NCBI RefSeq assembly: GCF_900476045.1
Contig: NZ_LS483440.1
Location: 1,240,001-1,304,000 of the forward strand
Source of the DNA: Gemella morbillorum
Lineage (GTDB): Bacteria; Bacillota; Bacilli; Staphylococcales; Gemellaceae
DNA length: 64,000 nucleotides
Direction of reading: 5' to 3'
Numbering within the stretch: the stretch's first letter is position 1; every line of letters begins with the position of its first letter. Shown here piece after piece: positions 29,960 to 40,577 of this stretch. Made by a program: the position numbers and the translations under genes. The notes below the pieces were generated by a model. It saw only the letters and a list, made by a program, of their open reading frames with translations, searched no databases and had not been told where the DNA came from.

Positions 29960-31309
29960 CTATTTTAATCTTTCTTCTAATTCTGCTTTTAATTCTTCGA
30001 ATCCTGGTTTTCCTAGAAGTGCAAACATATTTTTCTTATATGCTTCTACTCCTGGTTGGTCAAATGGATTTAATCCTTGCATATATCCAGAGATACCTAC
30101 TGCTTTTTCAAAGAAGTATACTAAGTATCCGAATGTAAACTCACTCATATCTGGAAGTTCAACTACAAAGTTAGGTACTCCTCCATCTGTATGCGCAAGT
30201 AATGTACCTTCAAATGCTTTTGTATTGACAAAATCCATAGTTTTTCCTGCCAGGTAATTAAGCCCATCAAGATTATTTTCAGCTTCTTTAAGTTCTATAT
30301 CTTTGTTTGGAGTTTTAACTTTTAAGATTGTTTCTAAAAGAATACGACGTCCTTCTTGAACATATTGTCCCATTGAGTGTAAGTCTGTTGAAAAGCATAC
30401 ACTTGATGGATATAATGCTTTTCCATCTTTACCTTCAGACTCTCCATAAAGTTGTTTCCACCATTCATTAAAGTAAACCATTGACGGCTCATAAGAAACT
30501 AAGATTTCAATTAATTTTCCTTTTTGTTGTAAAATGTTACGCATTACTGCATATTGGTATGCAATGTTTTTGCTTAAATCTGGTATAGAAAGTTCATCCT
30601 GTGCTAACTTAGCACCTGCCATCATTTTATCAATATCAACACCACTAACCGCGATTGGTAATAATCCAACAGCTGTAAGAACTGTAAAACGTCCTCCAAC
30701 ATCGTCAGGTACTACAAAAGTTTCATATCCTTCATCATCAGCAAGTGATTTTAATGCCCCACGTGCTTTATCTGTTGTTGCATAAATTCTTTCGCGAGCT
30801 CCTTCTTTTCCATATTTTTCTTCAAGTAATTCTTTAAAAATACGAAAAGCTATTGCTGGTTCAGTAGTTGTCCCTGATTTTGAAATTACATTTACTGAAA
30901 AATCTTTTCCAGTAGTTTTCAGGTAATTCACTAATTCTTGCGTATAAGTTGAAGAAATTGTGTGACCTACAAAAAATACTTGAGGAGTTTTGCGATCTTT
31001 TTCATAGAAGTTGTAAAAACTATCATTTAACATTTCTATAGCTGCACGAGCTCCTAAATAAGATCCACCTATTCCGATAACAACAAGCACATCAGAATTG
31101 TTTTGAATTTTTTTACTAGCTTCTTTAATACGTGCAAATTCCTCTTTATCATAATTAGTCGGTAATTCCAACCAACCTAAGAAATCATTTCCGATCCCTG
31201 TTTTGTTATGCAGCTGATTATGTGCAACTTTCACATAATCCTCCATATTTTTCACTTCTTGTTCATTAAAGAAATTTAACGCTTTCGAATAATCAAAATT
31301 TAAGTGCAT
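29960..31309 (-). CDS. pgi: glucose-6-phosphate isomerase
   Basis: 449 residues, the short Gram-positive form. It interconverts glucose 6-phosphate and fructose 6-phosphate. [30 protein letters not shown] and the C-terminal [13 protein letters not shown] are family signatures. It follows yvcK by 22 bases on the same strand and may be expressed from that operon, occupying the place where whiA usually stands. Confidence 0.96.
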   Translation of the reverse strand: MHLNFDYSKALNFFNEQEVKNMEDYVKVAHNQLHNKTGIGNDFLGWLELPTNYDKEEFARIKEASKKIQNNSDVLVVIGIGGSYLGARAAIEMLNDSFYNFYEKDRKTPQVFFVGHTISSTYTQELVNYLKTTGKDFSVNVISKSGTTTEPAIAFRIFKELLEEKYGKEGARERIYATTDKARGALKSLADDEGYETFVVPDDVGGRFTVLTAVGLLPIAVSGVDIDKMMAGAKLAQDELSIPDLSKNIAYQYAVMRNILQQKGKLIEILVSYEPSMVYFNEWWKQLYGESEGKDGKALYPSSVCFSTDLHSMGQYVQEGRRILLETILKVKTPNKDIELKEAENNLDGLNYLAGKTMDFVNTKAFEGTLLAHTDGGVPNFVVELPDMSEFTFGYLVYFFEKAVGISGYMQGLNPFDQPGVEAYKKNMFALLGKPGFEELKAELEERLK

Positions 31310-31331
31310 TTTTGTTCTCCTTTGTTTGACT

Positions 31332-32315
31332 TTATCTCTTATTATAAATCATTGTTGGCTTGTCGTCTATAATATAATCATAAATTAATTCAGAAACTTT
31401 TTCTGCATTGTGTCTAATCACATTATTTTCAACGATTCCAACATCTCTATTTTCTATTAATTCAATTCCCAATTTATTTATTTCTTCATAGTCAATTCGA
31501 ACAGCTTCTTGTTTTTCTTTGTGATATTTTTCTAAAACTTTCGAATCGAACTCACGTGAATTAGCAATAACTATATCGAAAATATTTTCTTCAACATGTT
31601 TATTTATAGCCTTTATATGATCTGAAACAGTATAATTATCCGTTTCACCATGTTGTGTCATGACGTTGCAAACATATATCTTTTTAGCTTCACTCTCGCG
31701 TATTCTTTCTGATACATTAGAAATTACTAAATTTGGAATTATAGATGTATATAGACTACCTGGCCCCATGATAATGTAATCCGCCTCTTCAATTGCTTTT
31801 AACACATCCTCATTAGGTCTGACTCTAGACGGGGTTATATAAACATGATCAATAATCCCACCGGCTTCAGTTATCGATGACTCACCACGAATAATTTCTC
31901 CAGTAGACAACACCGCATTAAGTGTTGCAATATCATTTGTTGTTGGTAATACCTTACCACGTACATTTAGTATTTTACTCATTACTTTTACCGCTGTTGT
32001 AAAATCACCATGAATATCCGTCATTGCAGCTAACATTAAGTTTCCTACTGGATGGCCTTTTACTTCTCCAGAGTCAAATCTATATTGAAACATCTTCTCC
32101 AAGTACGGCTCAACATCTGATAAAGCCGCTATAACATTCCTTATATCTCCAGGAGATGGAATATTCATATCACTTCTAATTTTTCCAGAACTTCCCCCAT
32201 CATCTGCTACAGTAACTATTGCTGTTATATCCAGAGGATACTTCTTTAATCCTCTAAGAAGAACAGATAAGCCTGTTCCTCCACCTATAGTTACTACTTT
32301 TACTTTTGTTCTCAT
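31332..32315 (-). CDS. yvcK: YvcK / CofD-like gluconeogenesis factor
   Basis: 327 residues with the UDP-sugar-binding signature [17 protein letters not shown] and [13 protein letters not shown] at the N-terminus, and [14 protein letters not shown]. YvcK proteins bind UDP-GlcNAc and couple carbon flow to wall synthesis and cell shape. It is 3 bases after rapZ. In most Bacilli the order continues to whiA; here pgi follows instead. Confidence 0.93.
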   Translation of the reverse strand: MRTKVKVVTIGGGTGLSVLLRGLKKYPLDITAIVTVADDGGSSGKIRSDMNIPSPGDIRNVIAALSDVEPYLEKMFQYRFDSGEVKGHPVGNLMLAAMTDIHGDFTTAVKVMSKILNVRGKVLPTTNDIATLNAVLSTGEIIRGESSITEAGGIIDHVYITPSRVRPNEDVLKAIEEADYIIMGPGSLYTSIIPNLVISNVSERIRESEAKKIYVCNVMTQHGETDNYTVSDHIKAINKHVEENIFDIVIANSREFDSKVLEKYHKEKQEAVRIDYEEINKLGIELIENRDVGIVENNVIRHNAEKVSELIYDYIIDDKPTMIYNKR

Positions 32316-32318
32316 TTC

Positions 32319-33179
32319 CTACCTACCCTTGTCTATATCTCGATGTTCAAGATAAACTTTATATCCTAATTTCGAAATATCTTCATGTATTTTTCGAGCA
32401 ATACTTACTGAGCGATGCTTCCCTCCAGTACAACCTATTGCAATCGCTACTTTATCTCGCCCTTCATACTGATACTTATCAATCATATAAACTATTAAAT
32501 CTTTATATTTCTCATAAAATTCCTGTGTCATACTATCTGAAAAAACATAATCGAACACTTCTGCATCTTGTCCAGTTTTTTCACGAAGCTCATTTATATA
32601 AAATGGATTTTTTAAAAATCTAACATCCACTATGTTATCAGCATCAATGGGTAACCCATATTTATAACCGAAACTAGAGACCGTTATATGATAACTATCT
32701 TTCTTTTCTATTCCAAAATCTGCCAATATTTTTTGTTGCAAATCTTTTACCTTTAAATTAGTAGTATCATAAATGTAGTTTGCAATACCTTTAACTCCAT
32801 CCATAGCGCGACGCTCTTGTTTTATACCTTCGAGAAGACTATATTCTGTCGATAATGGATGATTTTTTCTCGTTTCTTTATAACGATTAACCAAAACTTG
32901 ATCTTCACTATCTAAAAAGATAATCTTTAAGTCAAAATATTCATTATGCTGAATTTTTTTAAATAATTCTTTTAAATCAACATGAAGATGCTTACTTCGA
33001 ATATCTATACTAATAGCCGTTTTGTCTATCTCTTTTTCTTCAATTATACGTAAAAAATCCTCAACTAAAAGTCCAGGTAGATTATCTGTACAAAAATATC
33101 CTTGACTTTCAAAAATACTTAACGCTGTATTCTTACCTGCTCCACTTATTCCCGTAATTATTACTAATTTTTTTTTCAT
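32319..33179 (-). CDS. rapZ: RapZ / YvcJ nucleotide-binding protein
   Basis: 286 residues. The N-terminal P-loop domain begins KLVIITGISGAGKNTAL; Walker A here has asparagine (N17) where serine or threonine normally follows the lysine. The C-terminal domain contains VAIAIGCTGGKHRSVSIA, the strongly conserved RapZ motif. In Enterobacteria RapZ is an RNase adapter for a glucosamine-synthase sRNA; in Firmicutes YvcJ is a nucleotide-binding protein with a less clear role. It is translationally close to yvcK. Confidence 0.92.
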   Translation of the reverse strand: MKKKLVIITGISGAGKNTALSIFESQGYFCTDNLPGLLVEDFLRIIEEKEIDKTAISIDIRSKHLHVDLKELFKKIQHNEYFDLKIIFLDSEDQVLVNRYKETRKNHPLSTEYSLLEGIKQERRAMDGVKGIANYIYDTTNLKVKDLQQKILADFGIEKKDSYHITVSSFGYKYGLPIDADNIVDVRFLKNPFYINELREKTGQDAEVFDYVFSDSMTQEFYEKYKDLIVYMIDKYQYEGRDKVAIAIGCTGGKHRSVSIARKIHEDISKLGYKVYLEHRDIDKGR

Positions 33180-33309
33180 AGCTTCACATCCATCTTATAA
33201 TATATCTGCATCATTCAACAATTTGATGTATTTTCTAGATAATCATCAAATTCTAATTTCTATTGTACACTAAAAAAAAACTTTTGTGTAGTATTTTCAA
33301 AATTAAAAA

Positions 33310-33350
33310 AGATTAACTCTATCACATATTATATATAATAGAGCTAATCT
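33310..33350 (-). terminator. terminator after the class A PBP gene
   Basis: Arms 33310-33322 and 33338-33350 pair with one mismatch, and a T-rich run follows on the minus strand. Confidence 0.8.
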
Positions 33351-33358
33351 CTTATCCT

Positions 33359-35788
33359 TTATCCATTATTTGAATTATTGTTATTTCTGTTTGATCTATT
33401 ATTAGAAGCGGTATTTCCACTATTATTTGAGTTGTTATTTCTATTGTTCGTCGTGTTAGAATCTTTATCATCGTTATCTGAATTATTATTCTCAGAACGA
33501 TTTCTTTCTTCTTGCGCTCTTCTTTGCTGCTCTTCTATTTGACGGCGTTCACTATCTGAAATAACCCTTACACCACCATCTATTGAACCAACATTTCCTG
33601 GAACATTAAATCCTTTAGGCGGATGAATACGAACTATATTTTGCATATTCAATCTATATAACATTTGTGTTCTTTGTGTATCTTGTTGTGTCATAAATTT
33701 AGTTGGTCCATCAATAGCATCAAACCCTTGCCATACAGCTAAAGTATAATTACTCGTGTATCCTATTGTCCAAGAATCTTTTGAATAGTTATTTATATCA
33801 AAGCCATATTTTTGTGCTTCAGCTTCACCAAAAGTTGTAGTTCCTGTTTTAACCGCCATATCTGCTCCACTTATACGTGCATAAGCTGCTGTCCCATTAA
33901 CTACGTTACGTAACATTGATGTTATTATATACGCTGTAGACTCTTTGATAACTCTCTTTCTGTCATCAGTACTAAAACTCTTTATCTCTGTACCTTCACT
34001 GTCATAAACTTTTTTAATAGCTTTTGGCGTCGCATAATATCCTCCATTGCTGAATGGTACATAGGCTGCAGCCATTTGAAGTGGTGAATAACCATCACTA
34101 CTTCCTCCTATCGGCGTTGTTATAGAATCATCTTTTACTTCCATGCCTACATTAGCTGCATATTGCTTAACTCTTTCAAATCCAACTTGCTGATATGCTT
34201 TAATCGCTGGTATATTATATGACCATGTTAATGCATTATTCATCGTAATATTACCATGGTATTGTCTATCCCAGTTTTGAATTTGAGTGCCAGGTATTGC
34301 TTTATCTTCTATTGTTTGCCCTGATCCCCAATTTAAGTACTCAATAGCTGGTCCATAAGCCAAAATTGGTTTAATTGATGATCCAGCTTGTAACTTCGCT
34401 TGCGTTGCTATATTATATCCATGGAAAGTCTGATTTTTCCCACCATATAAAGCCGCAATTCCACTATTTTCATTATTTAAAACAACCATCGATACATTAC
34501 TTGCCTGTTTTATACCTACTAAATTACTACTCATACTTGTACTTAATGAATCTTGGATTTTCGGATCGAAATTAGTGTAAATCTTAAGTCCTAAGTTTAG
34601 CACGTCTCCTTCATAATCCTTATATTCTTTACTATTCTTAAGTTCTCTAACTATTTCATTCATATATGAAGTGTATTTACTATCAAACTCACTAGAAAGA
34701 ATAACACGTTCATTTTCATTTCTTTTCACTATACCTGCAAGTACATCTGTGTTTTTAGCAGCAGTTGCTTCTTGTTCAGTAATTTTCCCGTGATATTGCA
34801 TTAAATAAAGTACTGTATCACGACGTGTTTTAGCCGCTTCTGCATTATCATATGGATTATAAGTATTAGGATGTTGAGGTAATCCAGCAAGTAGTGCCAT
34901 TTGCGGCAATGTTAATTGACTTAATTCTTTACCATAGTAATACTTCGCTGCTGTTTTCAATCCATAAACACCATCTGAATAATAAATTCTATTTACATAC
35001 ATAGTAAAAATAGACTCTTTATCATAATTTTGTTCTAATTTATAAGCTAAGTATGCTTCCTGAACTTTACGTTTTACACTCTTATTATCATCTAGAAACG
35101 TTCTTTTAATAAGCTGCTGTGAAATTGTAGATCCCCCTTGAGAACCAAAACCACTCGTAAGATTAGAAAAGACAGCTTTTACTAATCGGCGATAGTCTAC
35201 TGCTCCATGTTCAAAGAATCTATTATCCTCCGTTGCTAATATTGCCTCCTGCATTTTTTCAGGAATATCAGATGCTTCTAAATTTTCACCAACTTGATTA
35301 CCAAGTTTAGCTACCTCATTATTATTTACATCATAAACAACTGTCCTACTATTGTTATCTAATATTTTCGAATCAAAAGCTGGTGCTTGATAAATCCAAA
35401 ATACACATAGTAAAAATATTGAAATGATAGCAATACTTGCGGCATATAGACCATATCTCAAAATTTTCAGCCATAGTCCTTTTTTCCCATTATTGAAATT
35501 TGGCTTACTTATTCTTCCTGGTGGTAGGGGTCTTCTTCCGTTAGGATTACCCCCTCTCCCTCCTAAACCATGTTGTCCTTGAGGTGAATTTGACGACGTT
35601 TGCTGACTACTTTTAAGTTTTTGAGCACGTCTTCTCATCACTTCTTCATTTATTGCTCGCCTTTGTTGTTCATTTGTTTTTGAACTATTAATATTTTTTC
35701 TAGATATATATCCACCTGGCATAACTGTCTTTTTCTCTGTTGAATGCTTATCTCTTCTCGATAAACGCTCGTTATTATTTTCTGCCAT
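33359..35788 (-). CDS. class A penicillin-binding protein (PBP1A family)
   Basis: 809 residues. A basic cytoplasmic tail (1-104), one membrane helix (about 105-133), a GT51 transglycosylase (about 160-340; catalytic E187 in ATEDNRFFEHG, GSQGGSTISQQL) and a transpeptidase with S470-x-x-K473, SYN and KTGTT. The last 60 residues are Asn/Ser/Asp-rich low complexity outside the cell, perhaps a flexible wall linker. It polymerises and crosslinks peptidoglycan at the outer membrane face. It is monocistronic. Confidence 0.94.
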   Translation of the reverse strand: MAENNNERLSRRDKHSTEKKTVMPGGYISRKNINSSKTNEQQRRAINEEVMRRRAQKLKSSQQTSSNSPQGQHGLGGRGGNPNGRRPLPPGRISKPNFNNGKKGLWLKILRYGLYAASIAIISIFLLCVFWIYQAPAFDSKILDNNSRTVVYDVNNNEVAKLGNQVGENLEASDIPEKMQEAILATEDNRFFEHGAVDYRRLVKAVFSNLTSGFGSQGGSTISQQLIKRTFLDDNKSVKRKVQEAYLAYKLEQNYDKESIFTMYVNRIYYSDGVYGLKTAAKYYYGKELSQLTLPQMALLAGLPQHPNTYNPYDNAEAAKTRRDTVLYLMQYHGKITEQEATAAKNTDVLAGIVKRNENERVILSSEFDSKYTSYMNEIVRELKNSKEYKDYEGDVLNLGLKIYTNFDPKIQDSLSTSMSSNLVGIKQASNVSMVVLNNENSGIAALYGGKNQTFHGYNIATQAKLQAGSSIKPILAYGPAIEYLNWGSGQTIEDKAIPGTQIQNWDRQYHGNITMNNALTWSYNIPAIKAYQQVGFERVKQYAANVGMEVKDDSITTPIGGSSDGYSPLQMAAAYVPFSNGGYYATPKAIKKVYDSEGTEIKSFSTDDRKRVIKESTAYIITSMLRNVVNGTAAYARISGADMAVKTGTTTFGEAEAQKYGFDINNYSKDSWTIGYTSNYTLAVWQGFDAIDGPTKFMTQQDTQRTQMLYRLNMQNIVRIHPPKGFNVPGNVGSIDGGVRVISDSERRQIEEQQRRAQEERNRSENNNSDNDDKDSNTTNNRNNNSNNSGNTASNNRSNRNNNNSNNG

Positions 35789-36062
35789 AACATATCCTTT
35801 CTTTACTTAATATTTAAACTTCCTATTCCTTTACTTCAACTTTTATTTCTAAAAATAAAAGTTCAATATACTAAACTAATTTTAATGTATATTGAAAAAA
35901 AAATCAATTTACTTAGCTAAATATTATTAATATTTGAAATTATTTAATGTATTTGTAATATAACGATACCTATGATTAAACTCATCTGCCTTTATCGCAA
36001 ATTAGTTACTAAGTAGCACTTATCTATTAAATTATATTTATTTCACCTTATACTAAACTTAA
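35789..36062. other. AT-rich intergenic region upstream of the PBP gene
   Basis: No gene is seen. A perfect 11-bp inverted repeat AACTTTTATTT / AAATAAAAGTT (35838-35848 / 35853-35863) with a 4-base loop lies about 50 bases upstream of the PBP start. A possible PBP promoter, TTGAAG with a 17-base gap to TAAATA, is just inside it on the minus strand. Confidence 0.4.
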
Positions 36063-36100
36063 AAAAGCGACTTTGAAAATCATCATTCAAAGTCGCTTTT
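36063..36100 (-). terminator. ppdK terminator
   Basis: A perfect 15-bp stem (36063-36077 / 36086-36100) with an 8-base loop and T tract on the minus strand. Confidence 0.92.
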
Positions 36101-36125
36101 ACCTAGTTTATTAATTTATTGTTAA

Positions 36126-38762
36126 TTATTTTGTTGAAGAAGCTTCTACATCCCCTATTGCTGCTTTAGCTGCTGCTATACGCGCAATTATTACACGATA
36201 TGGAGAACAAGATACATAACCTAAACCTAGTTTAGAACATAGAAGAATTGATTTTTCATCTCCTCCGTGCTCTCCACAAATTCCAAGTTTAATAGCTGGT
36301 TTTGTCTCACGAGCTTTTTGAACCGCAAGTTGCATCAACTCTAGCACTCCACTTTCATCTAAATGAACAAAAGGATCAGATTCTAGAATATTTTTCTTTT
36401 TATAAATGTCGATAAATTTCTCGGCGTCATCTCTAGAATAACCGAAAGTAAGTTGTGTTAAGTCGTTTGTACCAAAACTGAAGAAATCAGCATGTTTTGC
36501 AATCTTATCTGCAATTAAGCATGCGCGTGGTATTTCTATCATAGTACCTACTTTATAATTAAACTCTGCATTATACAAATGAATCTCTTTTTCAACTAAT
36601 TCTACTATTTGATCTCTAAGTGTTGACAATTCTTTCTCTAAACCTACTAGTGGAATCATAATTTCAACATTAACATCTATTCCTTCTTTTCTAGCTCTTA
36701 TCGCTGCTGAACTAATAGCTTTAGCTTGCATTAGATAAATTTCCGGATAAGTAATACCTAAACGGCAGCCTCGGTGTCCCATCATCGGGTTGAATTCTGC
36801 AATACTAGCTACTTTAGATTTCAATTGAGATGCTGTTACATTTAGCTCTTCTGCTATAACTTCTATTGTTTTATCATCTTTTGGTAAAAATTCATGTAGA
36901 GGTGGGTCTAATAGACGAATATTAACTGATTTACCATTAGCAGCCTTAAATATTTTATAGAAATCTTCACTTTGAATTGGTTGTAATCTATCTAAGAATT
37001 TCACCCTTTCAGTTGTGTCAGCTGCTAAAATCATTTTTCTTACTAAGCTAATTCTATCTTCTTCAAAGAACATATGTTCCGTTCTGCAAAGTCCTATACC
37101 CTCAGCTCCAAACTCAAAAGCAACTTTTGCATCAATTTCATTATCTGCATTTGCAAAAACACTCATTTGACGAATTTCATCTGCCCAACTTAATAATTTT
37201 TTAAATCTTGAACTAAACGTTGCTTCAACCTTCTCAACTTCTCCAAGATAAACTTTACCACTACTTCCATCAACAGAAATTGTATCACCTTCACGTAAAA
37301 CTAAGTCAGAAATTCTTAGAGTTTTCTCTTTGTAATCGATAATCATGTTTTGACATCCACAAACACAACATTTACCCATTCCGCGTGCTACTACAGCAGC
37401 ATGTGATGTCATTCCACCTCTAAGAGTAACTATCGCTTCAGAACTAACCATCCCCTCAATATCTTCTGGAGAAGTTTCTTCACGAACTAAAACTACTGCT
37501 TCTGTTTTTGCAGCTTCTACTGCATCTTCTGCTGAAAAGTATATTTTACCTACAGCCGCACCTGGTGATGCTGCTAACCCTTGTGTCAGTTGTTTTGCAC
37601 CTTTTAGACTTTTCTCTTCGAATGTTGCATGTAAAAGTTTATTAATTTCTTCAGTTCCTATTCTTAAAATAGCTTCCTCTTTAGTTATAACCCCTTCTTC
37701 TACTAAAGATACCGCTACTTCTACAACCGCATTAGGAGTTCTTTTCGCATTACGAGTTTGAAGGATATATAATTTTCCATCTTCAATTGTGAACTCGATA
37801 TCTTGCATATCTTTATAATGTCTTTCCAGTTTTTTAGAGATGTCAACAAATTCTTCATAAAGATGTGGCATATCTTCTTCTAAAATACTAATATTTTTCG
37901 GAGTTCTAATACCTGCTACTACGTCTTCCCCTTGAGCATTTATTAAATATTCTCCAAAAAGTTTATCTTCACCTGTTACTGGATTTCTGCTGAATGATAC
38001 TCCCGTACCACAATTATCTCCCATATTCCCAAATACCATTGCTTGAATATTAACAGCTGTACCCAGCTTATCGCTTATATTATGTAATCTACGGTAAACT
38101 TTAGCACGATTATTATTCCAAGACTTGAATACCGCCTCAACTGCAAGCATAAGTTGCTCTTTTACACTCATTGGGAAATCACGGCCTACTTCTTTTCTGT
38201 AAATAGCTTTGAATTCTTCAACTACTTTAAATAAGTCTTTTTCATTCATATCACTATCTTGTGCATAGCCATTTTCTGCCTTAACACGTGTTAAAACTTC
38301 TTCGAATTTGTATTTTTCAACGTTCATAACAACATCAGAAAACATTTGAATAAAACGACGATAACTATCATACGCAAAACGATAATTGTTATTTTTCTTC
38401 GCTAATACTATAGTAGTCTCATCATTTAATCCTAAGTTTAAGATTGTATCCATCATCCCTGGCATTGAGAACACTGCACCACTACGCACTGAAACTAACA
38501 ATGGATTTTCTAAGCTACCTAATTTCTTCCCAATTTCTTTTTCTAGTGTTGCTAATTGGTCATTTATTTGTTTTAAAATTTCAGGTTTTATTCTTTCCCC
38601 ATTTTCATAATAGCTATTACAGCTTTCTGTTGTAATAGTAAATCCAGGAGGTACATTTATCCCTAAGCTCTTCATTTCTGCAAGATTTGCACCTTTTCCT
38701 CCCAGTAAAGATCTCATATCTTTATTTCCTTCACTGAAATTATAAACATATTTTTTTGTCAT
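36126..38762 (-). CDS. ppdK: pyruvate, phosphate dikinase
   Basis: 878 residues from the ATG at 38762; GGGGGA upstream supports this start over the in-frame ATG 15 bases earlier. Order: ATP-grasp domain (GGKGANLAEMKSLGI), swivelling phosphohistidine domain (GGMTSHAAVVARGMGK) and PEP/pyruvate TIM barrel (GAEGIGLCRTEHMFFEEDR, GICGEHGGD). It interconverts pyruvate + ATP + Pi and PEP + AMP + PPi. The threonine next to the catalytic histidine is the known target of the regulator encoded upstream. The trio suggests control of the PEP-pyruvate node. Confidence 0.97.
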   Translation of the reverse strand: MTKKYVYNFSEGNKDMRSLLGGKGANLAEMKSLGINVPPGFTITTESCNSYYENGERIKPEILKQINDQLATLEKEIGKKLGSLENPLLVSVRSGAVFSMPGMMDTILNLGLNDETTIVLAKKNNNYRFAYDSYRRFIQMFSDVVMNVEKYKFEEVLTRVKAENGYAQDSDMNEKDLFKVVEEFKAIYRKEVGRDFPMSVKEQLMLAVEAVFKSWNNNRAKVYRRLHNISDKLGTAVNIQAMVFGNMGDNCGTGVSFSRNPVTGEDKLFGEYLINAQGEDVVAGIRTPKNISILEEDMPHLYEEFVDISKKLERHYKDMQDIEFTIEDGKLYILQTRNAKRTPNAVVEVAVSLVEEGVITKEEAILRIGTEEINKLLHATFEEKSLKGAKQLTQGLAASPGAAVGKIYFSAEDAVEAAKTEAVVLVREETSPEDIEGMVSSEAIVTLRGGMTSHAAVVARGMGKCCVCGCQNMIIDYKEKTLRISDLVLREGDTISVDGSSGKVYLGEVEKVEATFSSRFKKLLSWADEIRQMSVFANADNEIDAKVAFEFGAEGIGLCRTEHMFFEEDRISLVRKMILAADTTERVKFLDRLQPIQSEDFYKIFKAANGKSVNIRLLDPPLHEFLPKDDKTIEVIAEELNVTASQLKSKVASIAEFNPMMGHRGCRLGITYPEIYLMQAKAISSAAIRARKEGIDVNVEIMIPLVGLEKELSTLRDQIVELVEKEIHLYNAEFNYKVGTMIEIPRACLIADKIAKHADFFSFGTNDLTQLTFGYSRDDAEKFIDIYKKKNILESDPFVHLDESGVLELMQLAVQKARETKPAIKLGICGEHGGDEKSILLCSKLGLGYVSCSPYRVIIARIAAAKAAIGDVEASSTK

Positions 38763-38911
38763 TGCATTTTCCCCCATAAAATAATTTATATATATTTTTT
38801 AAAAAACTTTTATAATTTTTAATTATCAAATTATTTATAACAAAAGTGATTCTCCGTGTCACAATAAATAACTTTTCATCTTCCATTAATTAAAACAATT
38901 AATTATTTTGT

Positions 38912-39721
38912 TTAAACCTCAAGTCCTCTTTCTCTCATAATCCCAATAATTATTTCTGCTGTTTCCTCAATTGCTTTGTTATGCACATCGATTACAGGAC
39001 ACCCAATTTTTTCCATGATACCTAGTGCATATTCCAACTCTTCAAAGATTCGCATCTCATCCGTATAATCCGTCCCATGATTAACTCCAAGTGCTTTTAG
39101 TCGTTCTCCCCTCAACTTATTAAGCTGCTCCACAGAATTCGTTAATCCAACAATTTTACGTTTAGCCTCATACAATTCTTCCGGTAAAATTAGATCCTTG
39201 ACTATCGGAACATTCATAACTTTAATATTTCTATTTGCTAAATATAAACTAAGTGGCGTCTTAGAAGTACGCGATACTCCCAAAATTATCACATCCGCTT
39301 CTTTAAACCCATTTATATCTTTGCCATCATCGTATTTTACAGCAAATTCTAATGCATCTACCCTTTTAAAATACTCTGCTCCCATTTTTCTAATTAAACC
39401 TGGATTATTCTCAGATTTAACTTTTAATTTTTCTTCAAAAATATTCAGCATATCACTTAATAGATCAATAACTTTAACATTTTTTTCTTCTGCAAGCTGT
39501 CTTGCATATTTTGCTAGTTCTTTATCTACTAATGTTTGGACAACTACATCATCTTCTGCTATATTTTCTATAATTGAAGCTATTCTTTCTTTTGTGCAAA
39601 CATTAGAGTTTTTTAAAACTTTATATTTTACTTGGCCATAAGAAAACTGAATTAACGCAGCATCAACTACATCTTTCGCAGTATTACCTATGGAATCTGA
39701 AATTATGTGTACAGTTAACAT
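38912..39721 (-). CDS. PPDK regulatory protein (bifunctional kinase/pyrophosphorylase, DUF299)
   Basis: 269 residues. The P-loop-like GVSRTSKT (148-155) and C-terminal VIDVHNKAIEETA are hallmarks of the family that inactivates PPDK by ADP-dependent phosphorylation of the active-site threonine and reactivates it with phosphate. It starts one base from the ccpN stop (translational coupling) and is followed by ppdK after 150 bases. The gap before ppdK contains no terminator. Confidence 0.93.
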   Translation of the reverse strand: MLTVHIISDSIGNTAKDVVDAALIQFSYGQVKYKVLKNSNVCTKERIASIIENIAEDDVVVQTLVDKELAKYARQLAEEKNVKVIDLLSDMLNIFEEKLKVKSENNPGLIRKMGAEYFKRVDALEFAVKYDDGKDINGFKEADVIILGVSRTSKTPLSLYLANRNIKVMNVPIVKDLILPEELYEAKRKIVGLTNSVEQLNKLRGERLKALGVNHGTDYTDEMRIFEELEYALGIMEKIGCPVIDVHNKAIEETAEIIIGIMRERGLEV

Positions 39722-39722
39722 T

Positions 39723-40340
39723 TTAACCCTCCAGTATCTCTAGTAATAATTTTATCAATGTAGTTTTTGAAACTTTACCTACGATTATCTTATTACCATT
39801 GTCCTCCCTGACAACCGGTAAACAGTCAATCTCATGCAAAATAATTTTCCTTAATGCATCACTTACTAATTCATCCTCATGAATATAAATTACATTAGGA
39901 ACGCGTGTCATAGCAAGTGCTATAGGTAATGAATCAGCATCGGCATTTCTTGCTAGTTTCAACATATCTTTTCTAGAAGTAACTCCAACTAAATGATTCT
40001 CTTCATTAACTATAAAAATAGTGCCTACATCATAAATAAATAACTTCGATAATACTTCAGAATAACTTGCTGTACTTTTAGCTGTTATAGCTATCCCCAT
40101 TATTTCTTTAACAGATTTCCTTTTTACTTCTTCTCTTTGCTCCCCTGGTAAAAAGTTATAATTGTAATAATATCCCACATTTGGTTTTGCCTCTAGCACT
40201 TCTAACATGCCAAGAACCGCTAAATCATTCCTAAGTGTAGATTTTCCTAAAGAGAGTCTTTCTGCAATTTCATCACTAGTAATTGGTTCAAACTCTTTTA
40301 CTATTTCAATTATAGCTTTATGTCTCTCTGTTAATTTCAT
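39723..40340 (-). CDS. ccpN: CcpN-type transcriptional repressor with CBS pair
   Basis: 205 residues: an N-terminal helix-turn-helix (LTERHKAIIEIVKEF... SLGKSTLRNDLAVL) and two CBS domains (about 75-200; VTSRKDMLKLA, CLPVV). CcpN of Bacillus subtilis represses gluconeogenic genes under glycolytic conditions and senses ATP/ADP through its CBS pair; its gene also neighbours the PPDK-regulator gene there. AAAGGAGG precedes the start. It is the first gene of the trio, with an operator-like repeat over its own promoter. Confidence 0.9.
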   Translation of the reverse strand: MKLTERHKAIIEIVKEFEPITSDEIAERLSLGKSTLRNDLAVLGMLEVLEAKPNVGYYYNYNFLPGEQREEVKRKSVKEIMGIAITAKSTASYSEVLSKLFIYDVGTIFIVNEENHLVGVTSRKDMLKLARNADADSLPIALAMTRVPNVIYIHEDELVSDALRKIILHEIDCLPVVREDNGNKIIVGKVSKTTLIKLLLEILEG

Positions 40341-40371
40341 TGTTCCTCCTTTATTGTGTTTTACAACTATA

Positions 40372-40427
40372 ATTATATAATATATTACACATTATTTCAA
40401 GATTAAAATTAAATAATGTGTAATATA
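40372..40427 (-). promoter_or_regulatory. ccpN promoter overlapped by a 17-bp inverted repeat
   Basis: Minus-strand TTGAAA (40400-40395), a 17-base spacer and TATAAT (40377-40372). A perfect 17-bp inverted repeat has one arm at 40381-40397 within and beside the spacer and the other at 40411-40427 upstream of -35. It is very likely an operator, possibly for CcpN itself. Confidence 0.75.
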
Positions 40428-40577
40428 TCTGTTTTTATAACAAAATGTTGTGAAACTCAATATTTTTATTGTATTAAATTTTAATAAAGCAGCCCCTCTT
40501 GATTATTATTTGTAAAACTTAATTTATATTTAAAGATATATATGATATAATAAAATAAAAAAGTAATGAGGTGTATT

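Noticed and set aside
35838-35863. Hairpin upstream of the PBP gene as a terminator
   Set aside because: Its stem is almost pure A/T and no gene is transcribed into it from either side at that point; an operator or chance palindrome is more likely.
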